From assembly GCF_030272615.1 (NCBI RefSeq), contig NC_081407.1, forward strand, positions 148,613,744 through 148,677,743: a DNA stretch of 64,000 nt, in the 5' to 3' direction. Position 1 is the stretch's first letter, and every line of letters starts with the position of its first letter. The translations under genes and the position numbers were made by a program. The notes under the pieces were generated by a model. The model saw nothing but the letters and a program-made list of their open reading frames with translations, did no database searches and was not told the DNA's origin. Origin of the DNA: Cryptomeria japonica. Taxonomy: Eukaryota; Streptophyta; Pinopsida; Cupressales; Cupressaceae. This document shows positions 11,222-23,797 of the stretch, piece by piece.

Positions 11222-11420
11222 GATAGGGATAGGATATGGATAGGAAAAACAAGATCATAGATAGTGAGGGATGATGGAAGCAATGAATAGATAGGATAAG
11301 GGATATGGACTAAAGGATATGGATAAGGTGAAGCAAGATCTTAGATAGCATTGGATGATGGAAGCAATGAATAGATAGGATAGATGGTCTGGATAAAGTG
11401 AAGCAAGATCGTAGATAATG
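11222..11420. repeat. 70-83-bp tandem repeat (GGATATGGATA-rich)
   Basis: Three imperfect units share AAGCAAGATC and GAAGCAATGAATAGATAGG. The repeat lies in the non-coding interior of the LARD-like element, near its 5' end. Confidence 0.75.
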
Positions 11421-11866
11421 ATGAATTTAGATAGGGTAATGGATATTGGAGGAGGGATAATGGGAGATATGGTAGGAAGAATAAAGTGGATGAACTTTTC
11501 CCCCAAGCATAGAGGTCTCCATTTGCAAAAAGGCAATATGTAAGATTGTCACAACATCTAGCACCACCTGAATAAGTGTTCCTGAAATTTTCAGAAATAG
11601 AGACCCAACCCACACTTAGAACCTCCAGAAAACTCAACCGAACATATCTAGCGACTAAGAAGTAGACTCAAAAGGGAAGAAGAATCCCAAAATGGATCAA
11701 GGTACTTGATCTTTGACTACCTATGTGTGTGCAAGTGGGTTCATTCCGGCTCATATAATCATTGTAATCTTGAAAATCCAGCGTGGCTAGCTACATGAGT
11801 TACCTTGACTTCAAAAGCATCCTGGATAGAGCCTCTCTGCTAGCAAGCATCCATAGTTCCAATAAA

Positions 11867-13358
11867 TGTATGCCAAGAAGTGTGGTCACCTGCAAAACAA
11901 ACAAGCACACATCAAGCATACCAATGAAACATTATGTTAGAGGATTCAAATGAGCAAGACATATTAATCAACCAAAAACTCTAAAAGCATCTCATTGTTA
12001 TCTATCTCCAAGGATCCTTCAAATCAAGGTGGCTCTCAGCTTGGAAGAGCACTTGATCTCTAGGATGACTACCTAAAGAAAGAGGGATATATGATCAAAG
12101 ACCCAAATGCTATGCAACTAAGATCTTAGTAAATGCTATTGATATGGAACTATTATATGGTGCAAGATAACAAGATTAGTATGATATTAAGCTAGTATGA
12201 GAGTGATATGAAGATGATATTGATCTAGAATGGAAATGAAATTAACATGATAAGCTAAACATGATAAAAAAAACTATGCTATGATGCTATTCAAATGATC
12301 TAAAATGCTTATTCTAAAAGAGAGGCAAAATGCTTAGTATTATGTGACTATAGTGTAGATGCATGAAGACTTGGATTGGTGAAATGGAGGAAATGGAGCT
12401 CTATTTATAGAAGAAATGGTCAAATGAAGGGTTAAGATTGAGTAATCTGAACAAGGGTCGGGATTGAAAGTTATTCAATCCTTGTGAGGTTTTCAATCCA
12501 ATCCTAGGTTGACAAATGCCACCTTGAGGAGGCTTGAGAGGAGATTTAAGAGGCATTAAATGCCTGAAAAGACATGAGGTTCACCCTAGGAGGGTGTGGT
12601 TAGGGTTAGGTTAGGGTTAACCAGTGGATAAAGCTTTTACCCAAAGGGTAAACTCTTGTGCAAGGGTTAATACGATAAGTAAGGTCAAAGCAATGAGTGC
12701 TTGATGAGACCCCTGGGTTAGACGAGGGTTGAATTAGAGAGAAGGTCTATAATCATGTGATAAGGTTGAGTTAATCATTAATGGTTTGGGAGACTTTGAG
12801 GGTTAACTTGTTGGAGACACCAAGCCTTAAATGCATTTCAAAGACTTTGAGGCTTTTGTGAGAAGTGACATTTCCTAGGGAATGTGCAAATGATTAGGGA
12901 ATGGTTTAGGCTAATTAGAGTGTTTTTAGAAGAATCTAGAAGGCTCTAGAAGAGATTTAGTCATGAATTTAGGAGAATGAAAGTGGGAGATATTAGGATT
13001 TTAATTAAAATAAAATGTTTTATTTTAACTAAAAAATGGATGCAACTTGCATTTGTAGGAAAGTGCAAGTGGGGAGGGGAGGAGGGGTTTATATATAAAT
13101 TTGATTTATTTATATACAAGAATAGATTTTAATTAAATGTAAATTCAATTAAAATGCAGAAAGAGAATTTAATTAAATAAATAAAATTTATTCAATTAAT
13201 GGAAGAAAGGGAATTTAATCAAACGTTGTATTTAATTAATGGCTAGATAGAAGAAAAATGGGATATTAATTAAACCTTAATTTAATTAATAGGTGGATAA
13301 ATGATATTTAAACAAATTAAATTCATTTAATTAAGTGTGCAGATTTTATGTGTCTACG
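11867..13358 (-). repeat. 5' LTR of the LARD-like element
   Basis: This is the right copy of the repeat, collinear with 7664-9141. The matching TATA box lies at 12401-12410 on the minus strand. The sequence just inside (minus strand, TTTATTGGAACTATGG) may contain a primer-binding site starting TGG, but it does not match the initiator-Met tRNA. Confidence 0.85.
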
Positions 13359-16300
13359 GTTAATTTTTGTTTCTCTCACATTTTGGACAATTACGAGTCA
13401 TCCTTGAGTTATTTTAGAGAGAGAAATTTGTCAACCAACAATAAGTAAATTTTCTCACGAGTAATGGCATTGAGATCATTTGTGTTTTCTTGGTCTATGG
13501 TATAAATAGGTGCAAACTATCTATTAATTTTATAATTAGCCATAGGTTGAGCAAGGAGTTGATATTAGTTGACTAGTTCAATTTGGGACTAATTTGGCAT
13601 ATTACAAAGCTTGTTGCTATTTTTGAAAGCATCTTTGCCATTTGAAATGTTGATTATGTGTTTGTTAGAGATTCCAATATTTTGGGTTTATTGTGGTATC
13701 CATTATTATTGGCATTGTTTGGGCCACTATGGACTAGACCCACATATAGTTATTCCATTATTCTAGTCCCCAAGGATATGATATTTATTATGGTATTCAT
13801 GGAATAAACTATGGCATTGACCATTGGTTAACTAGCTAGTTAATTGGAGCACACCAAGGGATTTGCTTGGAAATTTACTCTTAACCTTTGTCCAACATAA
13901 TTAAGTTCTTTAGCTTGGACACATTTCTTTGCAAGGCTTTTTAATTGAACGAGAAAGTCGCATTCGTTAATTTTGTGGTTCTTTTCACAAATGTCGCAAC
14001 ATTAATTTAATCAAGAGGATATTCGTGTAGGACATGATTGTTTTGACATCTAAATTAGTGATTAAATAAATGTTTATTTGCTCTATTGTTTTGCTTGCAC
14101 TCCAGTTAGCATTGTGTTTAACTATAATAGAATATCGAATTTTAAATTGGCAATTTCTTCTATTAATTGTGCCAATTCATTTTGTCCCCTTATTTGTCTT
14201 GATTTCCTAATTTTGCCTCTTATCTAAGAATAGTTTATATAGAGCCCTAAATAGGAATTGATTTGAGTTCGCAAAATCCATATTCCTAGATGAAAACAAT
14301 ATAGAAGGGGAGATATTCTTCATTTGGATTTGAGCAATGGGGTAGGTGAAAGTTCTCTCCACCCCATTCTTTGAGTGTCCATCATTGTGTTCATCACTAT
14401 ATTTAGAATTGGGTATTTGGTAGCTTAATCATTTTCAAAATACCTTTGTAAATTATAATCTTAATTATCAACAAATATTTATAACAACATATTTATATAA
14501 TCAATTGATATCAAATGTGTGAATGAAATGCTCAATCCCAGCAAATTTGTGCAAATTTATCTATTTTATGTGTGAATCCAAATTTAAGCATTTTGTATGA
14601 AGGTTTTGGTTGGTATATGCAAATCACTTTCTAGAGTAAAAATTGTAGCCTCACAGTATCATGTAAAATGCATTTCCAACTAGAGTAGCAAAAAAAGGGA
14701 CAACTTGGGAGATTGACCAAATTTGTGAGGAATATCAAAGACAAACATGCTTTCAAGGTGATATTAACTTTTGGCAAATAACAAAAGTATTGCAAGAAGA
14801 AGTGTAAGAATAATGTTACTAATATAACAAGAAAAGAGAACAAGAGTTTTGACCTCAAAGTAGCAAGTATAATTTGATTCCAACTAGATCACAAGAAGCA
14901 CAAATTGATAAGACTTAAAGGAGTATCAAAGGCAACCTGGTGTTTTCAAATCTAACATTACTTCTAGCCATTTTTGAAGATACACAAAAAATGGCCATGA
15001 TACGAAAGAGGTCAAAAGGTTAACATAAGAGAGTTCAAGCAAAAACATGGGAAGTTCACAAGTCTCCAAGAGTACAAAGCATAGAGTGTAGATTTTTGAG
15101 CTAATATATTTTTCATAGAATTTTGCATCCTTTATTCAAATAAAAATCCTACTAAACCCATGTTCATGGATGAAGAAGAAAGATCATAACTAGAGAAACA
15201 ACAATAGCTCCAAACAATAGCATATCTCAACCACCTACAAGAAACAAGGCATGACAACAACATAAACAATCTTAGAATGAAGGAAGTGTGTTTTCTTTCA
15301 TAGAACCATAGAAACCTAATCATATATGCCTTGGCAATGGCCAAGTCCACTATATTGAAGTAATATATGATGATGATTAAAAACCTATATAATTAGAGAC
15401 ACAATTCATAGGAAGATATATCATTGAACATAAACAAAAGAAAATTCTTCAACACATGAAAAAAAAGGATTGAACCAAAGGTATATTGAAGTGATATATT
15501 ATGGTTATTCAAATCTTGTAAAATTAAAGCTACAAGAAGTCATGGAAAAACAAGTCATTGGGCATGAGCAAAAAAAATAAAAAATCTCTAGCAAAAGGAA
15601 TAAAGGATTGAACCAAAAGTATAGTAAGCTCCAAAAAAGAAAAAGTAATTTGCATTGGATGTTGAAGGTCCTACAATTAAGAAGGTTCTACCAATTTCAA
15701 ATGATGTCCAATAAACACCTATTAAGATGTCTAACTTTGGAAAGATGGAACCATTGTTATGTGAGAATAATTTACAAAATAATCATTTTGACGAGAAAGA
15801 ATCTATGAAAGATGCTACAATTGGTTCATGTTCTATTAATGGTCTTCATTTTCAAAATGATAGTGTTTTATATCTCTAAAAAATGTATAAATCAACAAAA
15901 GAAGGTGAACACATTGATTGCATATTTTATTACAACTCTAGAAATAAGGAGGATATCAATAGTAGAGTTACTACAAGAGTCTCACTCTATAGCATTGCAT
16001 AGCTCTTGTCATCATAAAAGCATTCTAACAATGATGAAAAGATGAATACTACAAATAGTAGAAAATAGCACAAGGATCCTTTCTCTCAAGTCCACGATTA
16101 TGTGTGGGATCATGACACTATAAACAACGAATTCAAAAAGGAGATCAAGAGAAACCTTAAGACTAAAAATGAACTTTGTATCATTTGTTGTTTTAATGAA
16201 TCCATTATTCCATGCACATGGATAAGCTAACAACTCGATATAGTTGAGGATGAGCATGAGACATGTGATGAATCTTATTCTCTCAATAAGTTTTCACATA

Positions 16301-16688
16301 ATCTAAATCCATGAGGTTGACTCTTTGAAGGTAGAAATCTAGAGCTACTTCAAGGGTGCAACTCTAGATCTAGATCCTTGAGGATACACTTCGACACTCC
16401 TCCAAAAAGGTGTAATACTCAAGGCCAAAATGTATGCAATCAATCGTAGACCAAAATTGCTCATGTTATAAAAAAAATCATATCTTTTGGCCATGCAAAA
16501 GGTTTGCTAAATGCTATCCTCGATTTTCATTTTTTTAAAATCTGAGGGTACCCCACAAATTTTGTGCTCATTTCTGGTTTGATGCTCATTGCACGCTTTG
16601 TGAGACATTATCGTTGTTGTTAGCGCATTTTTCCCCCTTGTTATTCATTTTTTCACTTAAATACAATCTAGGTCAAAATCAGGTTTGT
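13359..16688. other. No recognisable gene
   Basis: AT-rich sequence with only short ORFs (under about 80 codons) lacking recognisable motifs. From 14600 to 16300 it has the base composition of decayed coding DNA, but I could not assign any piece to a family. Confidence 0.5.
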
Positions 16689-17640
16689 AAACCCGATTTA
16701 CACCAAGTGTGTCATTCAGGTGCAAATCGGGTTTGTAGCTATTTGCATGTATTTAATAAACTTCAGCTATTAATTACTCAGTTGAGCAATTCAAATAGTA
16801 GTCTTTTTACTTGGTTTATTAATCCCCCTTTGGCATTTTAATCGGCATTCATTTCAATTTAATCTTGCTTAGGTCAGGGGGGAGACTTCATTGAATTTTA
16901 TACCGAGAATGATTTCTTCCTTGTGATTCTACGGTTTTCTTAAACCCTTTTGAATTATTTGATTTTTCGTTCCTTTGATTATCGTATCACTGTGTTATAT
17001 CAATGCGAGGTGATGGTTGTAGTACCGTCACGCATCACAAAGTGGTGTGTGGCGGGTTTGTGTTCATCGCCACACACTTCTATTCATTCTTTCCCTACAT
17101 TTTTTCTATTACCATTCAAATGTTGTGTGTTTGGCGGCGCCTCCGACCCGCCTCACACCACATTGTGGTGTGTGACGAATTAGTGACCCCAAAACACACT
17201 ATCCTTATTTTCTTTGCCATTTATATTCACTGCGGTCTTGGGCAGGGCCGTAGGCCCGCCCCATACCACACGGTGGTGTGTGACAGGTCGATGTCCTCGA
17301 CCATCACCATTTCCCTATGTTTATTGTATTTTACCCACATCGATGATGATGTTGTAGGCCTGCCCCACACCACATAGTGGTGTGTGGTGGGTCAACGACC
17401 CCGACCACCACCGTTCTCCTTTATATCGATGCACAGAGTAAATTGTTTTTGGTGGTTGGCGGGGGTCCAAACCCGCCATACACCATATTGAGTGTTTGGC
17501 GGGTTTGAAACCCCGCCGACCACCATATGCTTTCCTTTGTTTCTCTAAGTGTTAAGCGGGCCAATGACCTTGCTCAACACTTGGTTTATTATTTGCACTT
17601 TGTATTAAGTGTAATTACGATCCATAAACCTGAATTACAC
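16689..17640. repeat. GC-rich array of nested inverted repeats
   Basis: A local GC-rich island built from palindromes. One hairpin pairs 16689-16704 with 16719-16734 (one mismatch). GTGTGTGGCG at 17045-17054 pairs with 17068-17077. CACACCAC/GTGGTGTG pairs flank 3-4 nt loops at 17154-17172, with similar ones near 17263-17280 and 17366-17385. A 14-bp stem GGTGGTTGGCGGGG (from about 17446) pairs with CCCCGCCGACCACC (to about 17525), with one mismatch. The GTGGTGTGTG core recurs every 100-125 bp, so this is also a degenerate tandem array. No coding function is seen. Confidence 0.75.
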
Positions 17641-17734
17641 CTTTACCCACACTTTTACTTAAGTAAATTTTTAAGATTATAATTTTGAAATTTCACTTAT
17701 CACACGAAAAGTAAGATTTATATTTGATCAATCC

Positions 17735-18750
17735 CAATGAGTTCAAAGATTTCGAGAGGGTTTTGGATACCCTAATGGACAAATTGTACTATTTTCTAAA
17801 GATTTGTTTAAGTCATATGAACAAAAGTAATTAATCAAATGTATCATTATAATACTGATGATATCTTTTTCTCTCAATGTTATTATTATATCAATGACAT
17901 AGGCTTCTCCAAACAAGAGAGGGATGAAATTCAAGAAGCAAGATCATCATCTGGTCTTTCCTCCTTCAATCAGTTCAAACATTGATCACATAAGAGATAC
18001 AGATATAGGTCATGTTGACCTAGTTGAGTTTCTTTAAAAAATTGAGAAACCACCTTCATATTGTGACATGGAAGTTGTTAGTAACAATGGAATTCATCTG
18101 GTTGTTGATTTTCCAATGTCTGCTCAAGACCCTGAGTTCGTAATGGCAATTGCAAATCACTTTGACCCAATCAGTAGAAGTGTAAAGGATGAAGCCGGAA
18201 AGAAATTAATCAGGTTGGATGAGGAATTCTTTGATTCAGTTTTCAAGTGTCCCAATATTGAGAGATATACTGATATTGCAATGCAAATAGCCATAGCTTA
18301 TTTTGATAGGAATTCTGACAAGTGCAGAAAGAACATGAATAATAACTGGTTGAAGACCCCAAAACCTACCATTGCAAGATGGCCAGAAACTCTTCCTCGA
18401 TGTGACTTCATTGAAGAGGTCAATAATTTGATAACGCTTTTGAGAAAAGTGAAGGGTATTCCTACCTCTAATACTTTCTATAAATGGATGCATCAATACA
18501 TCCATGCGATCAAGAAAAATAAGGAGAAGATATTTTGGGGAAAATCGATCAGTGATGTCATTTGTGAACAGCTCGCCAAGGTGCCTACCACACTCAAGTT
18601 CTATATGACTTCTTACTTGGTGTACGTTGCGGCTTCAATGAGACATTTTCGTGGATTATCTACAACTGGTGATAGCAGGCAAATTGAGATACATAAATAC
18701 TATTCTCAATTGGTTGTTTAAGATAGTCATAATCATTTCTAGAGAGTAAT
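17735..18750 (+). pseudogene. 5' part of a disrupted gene, unknown family
   Basis: The longest open piece is 18068-18721 (217 codons), with blocks such as RLDEEFFDSVFKCPNIERY, NNWLKTPKPTIARWPETLP and YLVYVAASMRHFRGLS. Upstream, 17735-18060 reads in pieces (NEFKDFERVLDTLMDKLYYF, then GFSKQERDEIQEARSSSG, then HIRDTDIGHVDLVEF) joined by frameshifts and stops, so the real start lies earlier. The frame passes a TAA at 18719-18721 and a TAG a few codons later. The protein continues after the LTR element that splits it, at 26263. The layout (globular N-terminus, then Ser/Pro/Lys-rich and coiled regions) recalls accessory ORFs of plant retroelements, but I do not recognise a family. Confidence 0.55.
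18633..18750 (+). repeat. 118-bp direct repeat, left flank of the LTR element
   Basis: The sequence from CTTCAATGAGAC to GAGAGTAAT matches 26263-26380 with about seven mismatches. It ends exactly where the LTR begins (18751); the right copy starts exactly where the other LTR ends (26262). Both copies carry the same two in-frame stop positions, so the stops predate the duplication. Confidence 0.9.
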
Positions 18751-19757
18751 TGATGAATACTAAGAGGGGGGGTGAATTAGTATACCAAAAAATACTGAAC
18801 TTAAACACTTAAACAGTTTAGCAGTAAACTGATATAACAGTTTTACCAACAAACCAGTTAACACAAATGCAAACCAAACAGCAAATAAGGCATTCACCCA
18901 CAGAAGCACAATCGCCATAACACAATAGATTTTGACATGGAAACCCAAATGGGAAAAACCATGGTGAGATGAAGCTCACAAGTAACTATCTGCAAAATAG
19001 TAACCAGACCGATTAAGGGTTACAAACTTGTCGAAGATGTGAGTAATCAACAAGTGAGTGATCTAAATACTAGCACATTATGCTTGGTTAGATCCTTGAT
19101 AGCTCATTGTTAATGCATTTCAGCATTACTTCAGTCTTCAATATCTTCACACTCTGTTTCTTCACACAGACCTAATCTTCTTTTGTGATCGCACATGCAA
19201 AAACTTCATCAACCACACAAAAATCCTAACACCCAAAAACCCTAGACATGATGTCCTTATAAAGGAATCTGATTTCATGTCGGTCCAATAGGATTACATT
19301 GCAAGTTCCTAAGTTCAGTGCATCTGGACACATTTGGTAACACGGCACAGAATCACCGCCAAAGTGTCGGTGGATGATAACTCATCACAAAAATAATATC
19401 GGTTGGTAACTCATCACAGAGTAATACCGGTTCATACATTTACCTATTACCAGTTCACATATTTTACCGATTACCGGTTTGCCAAAATGAAGATTGGAAA
19501 AATGATAACTGCCACTTCAATTCCTTCATACTGCTTGAGATCCTCGAACCGCTTGAGGTCTTCATACCGCTTGGGATCAGTAGACACTTTCTGCAAAAAC
19601 CGATAGCCTAAAGGCTATAATACATATACCGGTTTGGAACATATACCGGTTTGAAACAAATACCAGTTGAGCATAACTCATACATACAAAAAGTGATCTC
19701 AAAGCAAGTGTGTGTCCATCAATGACAATCACAACAACATCATCAAAAATGCCAACA
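18751..19757 (-). repeat. 3' LTR of the non-autonomous element (deleted version)
   Basis: 1007 bp, compared with 1134 bp for the partner. About 163 bp present in the partner (25389-25552) is missing at 19010-19012. It contains clustered TACCGGTTT-type motifs (19395-19490 and 19620-19670). The GATTTTGACATGGAAACCC motif near 18930, read from the other strand, is a common feature of plant copia LTRs. Confidence 0.92.
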
Positions 19758-19775
19758 ATCTCCCCCTTTGGCATT
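19758..19775 (-). promoter_or_regulatory. Polypurine tract
   Basis: On the minus strand CCAAAGGGGGAGAT directly precedes the TGTTGGCATT LTR start. It is the same tract type as the one before the LTR at 57981. Confidence 0.9.
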
Positions 19776-20157
19776 GATGGCAACACTTAGGAAAAATTTT
19801 GACATCTAAGTGTTTTACAACAAAAATATATCATAATCAAAATTACTCCCCCTAAGCATATACACTGCCCCTTTTTGCAGAAAAAAAAACAATGTATACT
19901 ACTCTCTTACAGAGATAAACATGAAAGTATACATAACATGCATCAAAAATTTACATACAGAATACTACTCGCCCTTTGCAAACAATGACAAAGTATAGCT
20001 GAATAACCCATGTTTCCATTATCATTAAAATCATAAGAGTTTATGACAATAAAGAGTGAAACTTGTCAAAAACTGATTTAAAGTCTTGCATAAATGTCTT
20101 CATGGATAAAGACCATGACTCAAACAATGAGGTAGCAACCTCACTTTCCGTTTGCAT

Positions 20158-23100
20158 CTAGAAAACCTGTTCCTCCATGGCATCCAAGGTACTCATCTCT
20201 TGAGTGACCGTTAAGGCATCCAAATTGAGATAGCATTTCTGAAGTATTTGCAGTCTTGGTAGTGGAACCAATTGAAGTTCCTGCAAATCTCGTGTCTGGT
20301 TGCTGATCTCTAACTCTATTCTTGTAGTCTGGAGTTGAAACCAGTGAACGGTTTGCCCAAATGTGGTGAAGGAATCATAGGGTGTCTTGAAGGTGCTTAT
20401 ATATGCCTGCAGGTCAGATTGCAGCGTCTCCTTCTGTGCAAGCACATCATCACAAAATAGATGGGGTTGACTAATCGTACTGAGCAGTAGATTCCCCTCA
20501 TCCATAGCATCTCTTATGTCCTTCTGTGCCTTCTGAAGTTCTGACCGGAGGTCATTTAACTTCTTCACTAAAGCAATGTTCAGAGCCTTTTGATGCTTCT
20601 TTTGTGCATTGGCTTCAGCAACATCTTCCAGGCATTGCACCTGGTCCTCTACAACTGTGCATAGGAGTTTCAGTTGAGCTAGAGAGAAATCGGTACTTGG
20701 GAGATTGGTACCAGGAATCAAACTGGTAAGAGTTTCCACCGCAGTTTGAATAACACCTTCCTCCTTTCTCCTCCTTAGAGCTTCCAGTCGCTCTTGGGCA
20801 AGCTTAATGCTTTGCAGCAACTCCGTTTCATTTGCAGATTGGAGGTCAATGGGACTAGTAATGTCAGTCGGTTTGGCTTGACTACCGGTTGCCTTTGGGG
20901 TCTCCACTTGTACACTCTTTGCCGCTTCCTCCTTGTCCTTGGCTTTTTGCTTTTCTTCTTTTGCCTTCTTTTGCTCCTTTGCTTCTTTCTTTCTTTTCTC
21001 TTCTACCTTCTTCCTTTCTTCTTCTTTCTGCTTCTCTTCTTCCTTCTTCTTCTTCTCCTCTTCTTTTCTCTTCTCCTCTTCCTGTTTCTTTTCTTCTTCC
21101 TTCTTCTTCTCCTCTTCCTTCTTCCTCTTCTCCTCTTCCTGTTTCTTTTCTTCTTCCTTCTTCTTCTCCTCTTCCTGTTTCTTCTTCTCCTCTTCCTGCT
21201 TCCTCTTCTCCTCTTCCTATTTCTTTTCTTCTTCCTTCTCTTTGCTCTTTTTCTCCTCTTCTGTTTGTTTTCTCTTCTCTTCCTATTTTCTCTTTTCCTC
21301 CTCTTGTTTCTTTTTCTCATTCTCTGCTTGCTCTTTGTCGGCCTTTTCTTTGTCCTGTTTCTCCTTGTCCACTTTCTCTTTGTCAGCTTTGTCCTTTGAT
21401 GTATCTGGGGTGACATTTTCACCATCCAAAGCATCAACATCAATAGGGTCCATTTGATTAGTGACCTGTTCTCCTTCATTGTTATACACCTCATCCGGTT
21501 CTTCAATTTCCGGTTCTTGTTCAGCCTTTTTGTTGGCTTTGGACACTTGGTGCAATCTCAGAGCGGCTTTGGCATGAGAGTGGGTATCTTTTACCACTTC
21601 AGGGACTTTCCCTTCTAGCAACAAGAGTCTCCTTCTTCTCATGAAGAAAAGGCCTTTATATTTTTCCATAACTTCATAAAGTTTTGAATTAGACACATCA
21701 GGAAAATATTGAGGAAATATTTCCTCTCTTATTTCCTGTTCCTTTTCTATGGCAATACGTCATTTGTTATCTAAAGAATTGTATAAAGAATCTGGTGTCA
21801 CAGATTTAATTTATGATGGCGACCGATCATTAATACATAAATATTGAATGGCTTCCTATTCTACTTCCTCTTTCTCATTATCATTGAAATCATCAAAATA
21901 ATCTACTAAATCACTCAGCACTTTTCTCCTAATATTCTTGATAGTTCTTTGACAATGTGTCAAAGGTTTGTAAGAGGAAATATCAATATTTATCGGTGTT
22001 GATGATGTCGGTTCATTGCTGGTTGTCTTTGTCTTCTTCCTTGTTTGCCTAGTCTTCTTAGATTGTTCTCCAGATTATGTGTCCTCAGAGTCTGGTGTGT
22101 TGCCTTATGTATCCGCTTCCTCTCAAATACCTTGGCGGGTGCAACTTCCGGTTTCTTCTTTGCCGATGACCGCTTGGTCACTTTAGGACTTGCTGAAGTA
22201 ACCGGTGCCAATACAGATGGCACTGCCTTTCCATTATTTACTAAAGGCTCTTCAACCGGTGTAACCCTTTCCAGATAGGTGTCAGTTCTCTTCTTCTTAG
22301 GATCAAGCGGTGAAGCAAGTAGGGTAGACGCATACCCGTCTAGCATATCATACATTACCTCATATCTCATAGGTTCCACCTTTTCTTTTCTAGGCTCAAC
22401 CGCCTCCATTATACACTCATCTACTCTGATGGTGAAACAGATGTCCTCTTCATACTTCTTGACAATATCACCAAATATTCTCACCCTTTGGCTCATCTTG
22501 CGTCTGAACTCATCAAAGTATTTGTTCAGGACTTCAGGATAACCGGTTCCAACCGCTTGAAGACTTTCTCTGATTTGCTTGGTAACTGGTTGGTCAGCAG
22601 ACCACTGAATATCACCGACTCCTGGGAAGTAGCCTTGGAAGTAGAAGAACAATCCAACCAATAGTTGTCCAAATTTAAATTTTAAGGCATTGTCCTGTTT
22701 AATTGACTTCAAATTCACCAGAAGTTGTCTTTGCATACAGGTGCATAAATCAAACGAGGCATCTTCCATGATCATCCTATAGGCGGCGTTTACAGCTGAA
22801 GCAAAGACAAAGTTAATTCTGCTAGCATGGAATGTCTGGTAACCTATCACCATGCAGGCATATTTGACCAGATCGTCCTTGATGGTATTGACGATCATTC
22901 CCCGTTGGTTGCTCACAGAACTGGTGAGCTTGGTCATTTCCATCTCAATGACTTTCCTTAGATCAGGCACATCTCCAACGTTACAAGAATCGGTGATGGC
23001 ATGAATTGCTTCCGGTGTGATGTCATGTGTCCGCTCTAAATACATTTTGTCACCGTGCACTCTACTTAGAATGATGCGGATGTGATCATCTGTAAATTTT

Positions 23101-23372
23101 TCAAAGAAATAGACCGCATTGTGAAGCCTCTTCTTTTCCAATATGTTGTATTCTAGTTTGATCTTCTTGTCCTTCCCGCAGAATAGGCTTAACTGAAAAT
23201 GGATCACTAGAGATCCTAGGTCTTCAATTTTACAATCAATATAATCCGAAATACCTTCCTCAACTATAACACCAGCAGGTATTTGGGATAGGGCGTTATA
23301 TTTTGCCTTCCGTTGGATGAAATCAACTGAATCAACAGGTGCACTAGAACTAGAGTGCGATGTAGAAGCCAT
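20158..23372 (-). pseudogene. Giant ORF of unknown family (about 1,070 codons, decayed)
   Basis: The ATG at 23372 (MASTSHSSSS) sits 426 bases after the gag-like ORF. The first block, to about 22120, encodes a globular domain (for example IILSRVHGDKMYLERTHDIT, YFPGVGDIQWSADQPV, KKYEEDICFTIRVDECIMEA) followed by a Lys/Pro-rich linker. A frameshift near 22110-22125 moves to the frame that ends at TAG 20158-20160. That second frame holds an acidic stretch, a Lys/Glu repeat tract (about 20920-21330) and a 249-residue coiled-coil C-terminus (start about 20907). Premature stops include TAG codons at 21283 and 21217, both where neighbouring repeat units have CAG, and TGA/TAA/TAG codons between 21700 and 21900. 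A clear relative lies at 54756-57740. It occupies the place where pol or an env-like ORF would be; function unknown. Confidence 0.7.
20920..21330 (-). repeat. Lys/Glu-rich low-complexity coding repeat
   Basis: The minus strand encodes runs of EEEKKK/EEEKRKQ units in about 6-8 codon periods. The plus-strand reading frames here (Ser/Phe- and Leu-rich) are antisense artefacts. Two CAG units have become TAG. Confidence 0.9.
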
Positions 23373-23797
23373 TGATAAACAGAGAAACTCGAAAAATACC
23401 TTCGCATGTCGAGATTTAGGGCTTGCAAATTCCGCTTCGCCACACACTACTTCGGTTGTTGGATTACCGCTTTGAGTTCTACACTTGACCAATTGATATT
23501 ATCTTCTGATTCTTCTTCAAAGTTTTAAAATCTCTCCAAATCGCAAGACAAATCATCTTTTGTCGCTCTGCACTTGAAAACTTCTTCGCTCGCAAATTGA
23601 TAAGTGAAAATGACTTGAAAATCCCTTTTAAATGAATTTTCCACCTACCATAATAAATGCTCCACCATTACAGCCTAAACCTTAATTTGCCTTTTACCGT
23701 TTCCGGTCTTCTGCCAATTGACAGGTATCACATACCGGTGTAAACCGGGTGTCAGAAACATTTCACCGATTTGTTTCCCCCTAAGCTTTTATGTAGC

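Larger units (their letters stand above)
7664..13358 (-). mobile_element. Non-coding LTR retrotransposon (LARD-like), minus orientation
   Basis: Two direct repeats of about 1.48 kb (7664-9141 and 11867-13358) enclose 2.7 kb with no ORF resembling gag or pol. Read on the minus strand, the LTR opens TGTAGACACC and closes CTTGGCATACA, giving the usual TG...CA ends. The purine-rich sequence AAAGAGGGGCAAAA abuts the 3' LTR at 9142-9155, which fixes the orientation as minus. The outermost base of the 5' LTR is changed (CGTAGACAC). A clear 5-bp target duplication was not found; the flanks are ATTAG on the left and GTTAA on the right. In the first 330 bp I aligned by eye, the LTRs differ by roughly 5%. 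Such an element would need all enzymes supplied in trans. Confidence 0.85.

Noticed and set aside
7659-13363. 5-bp target duplication for the LARD-like element
   Set aside because: ATTAG and GTTAA do not match; no convincing duplication found.
20794-21457. Long plus-strand ORFs rich in Leu/Phe or Ser/Pro
   Set aside because: They are antisense readings of the Lys/Glu repeat tract of the minus-strand ORF.
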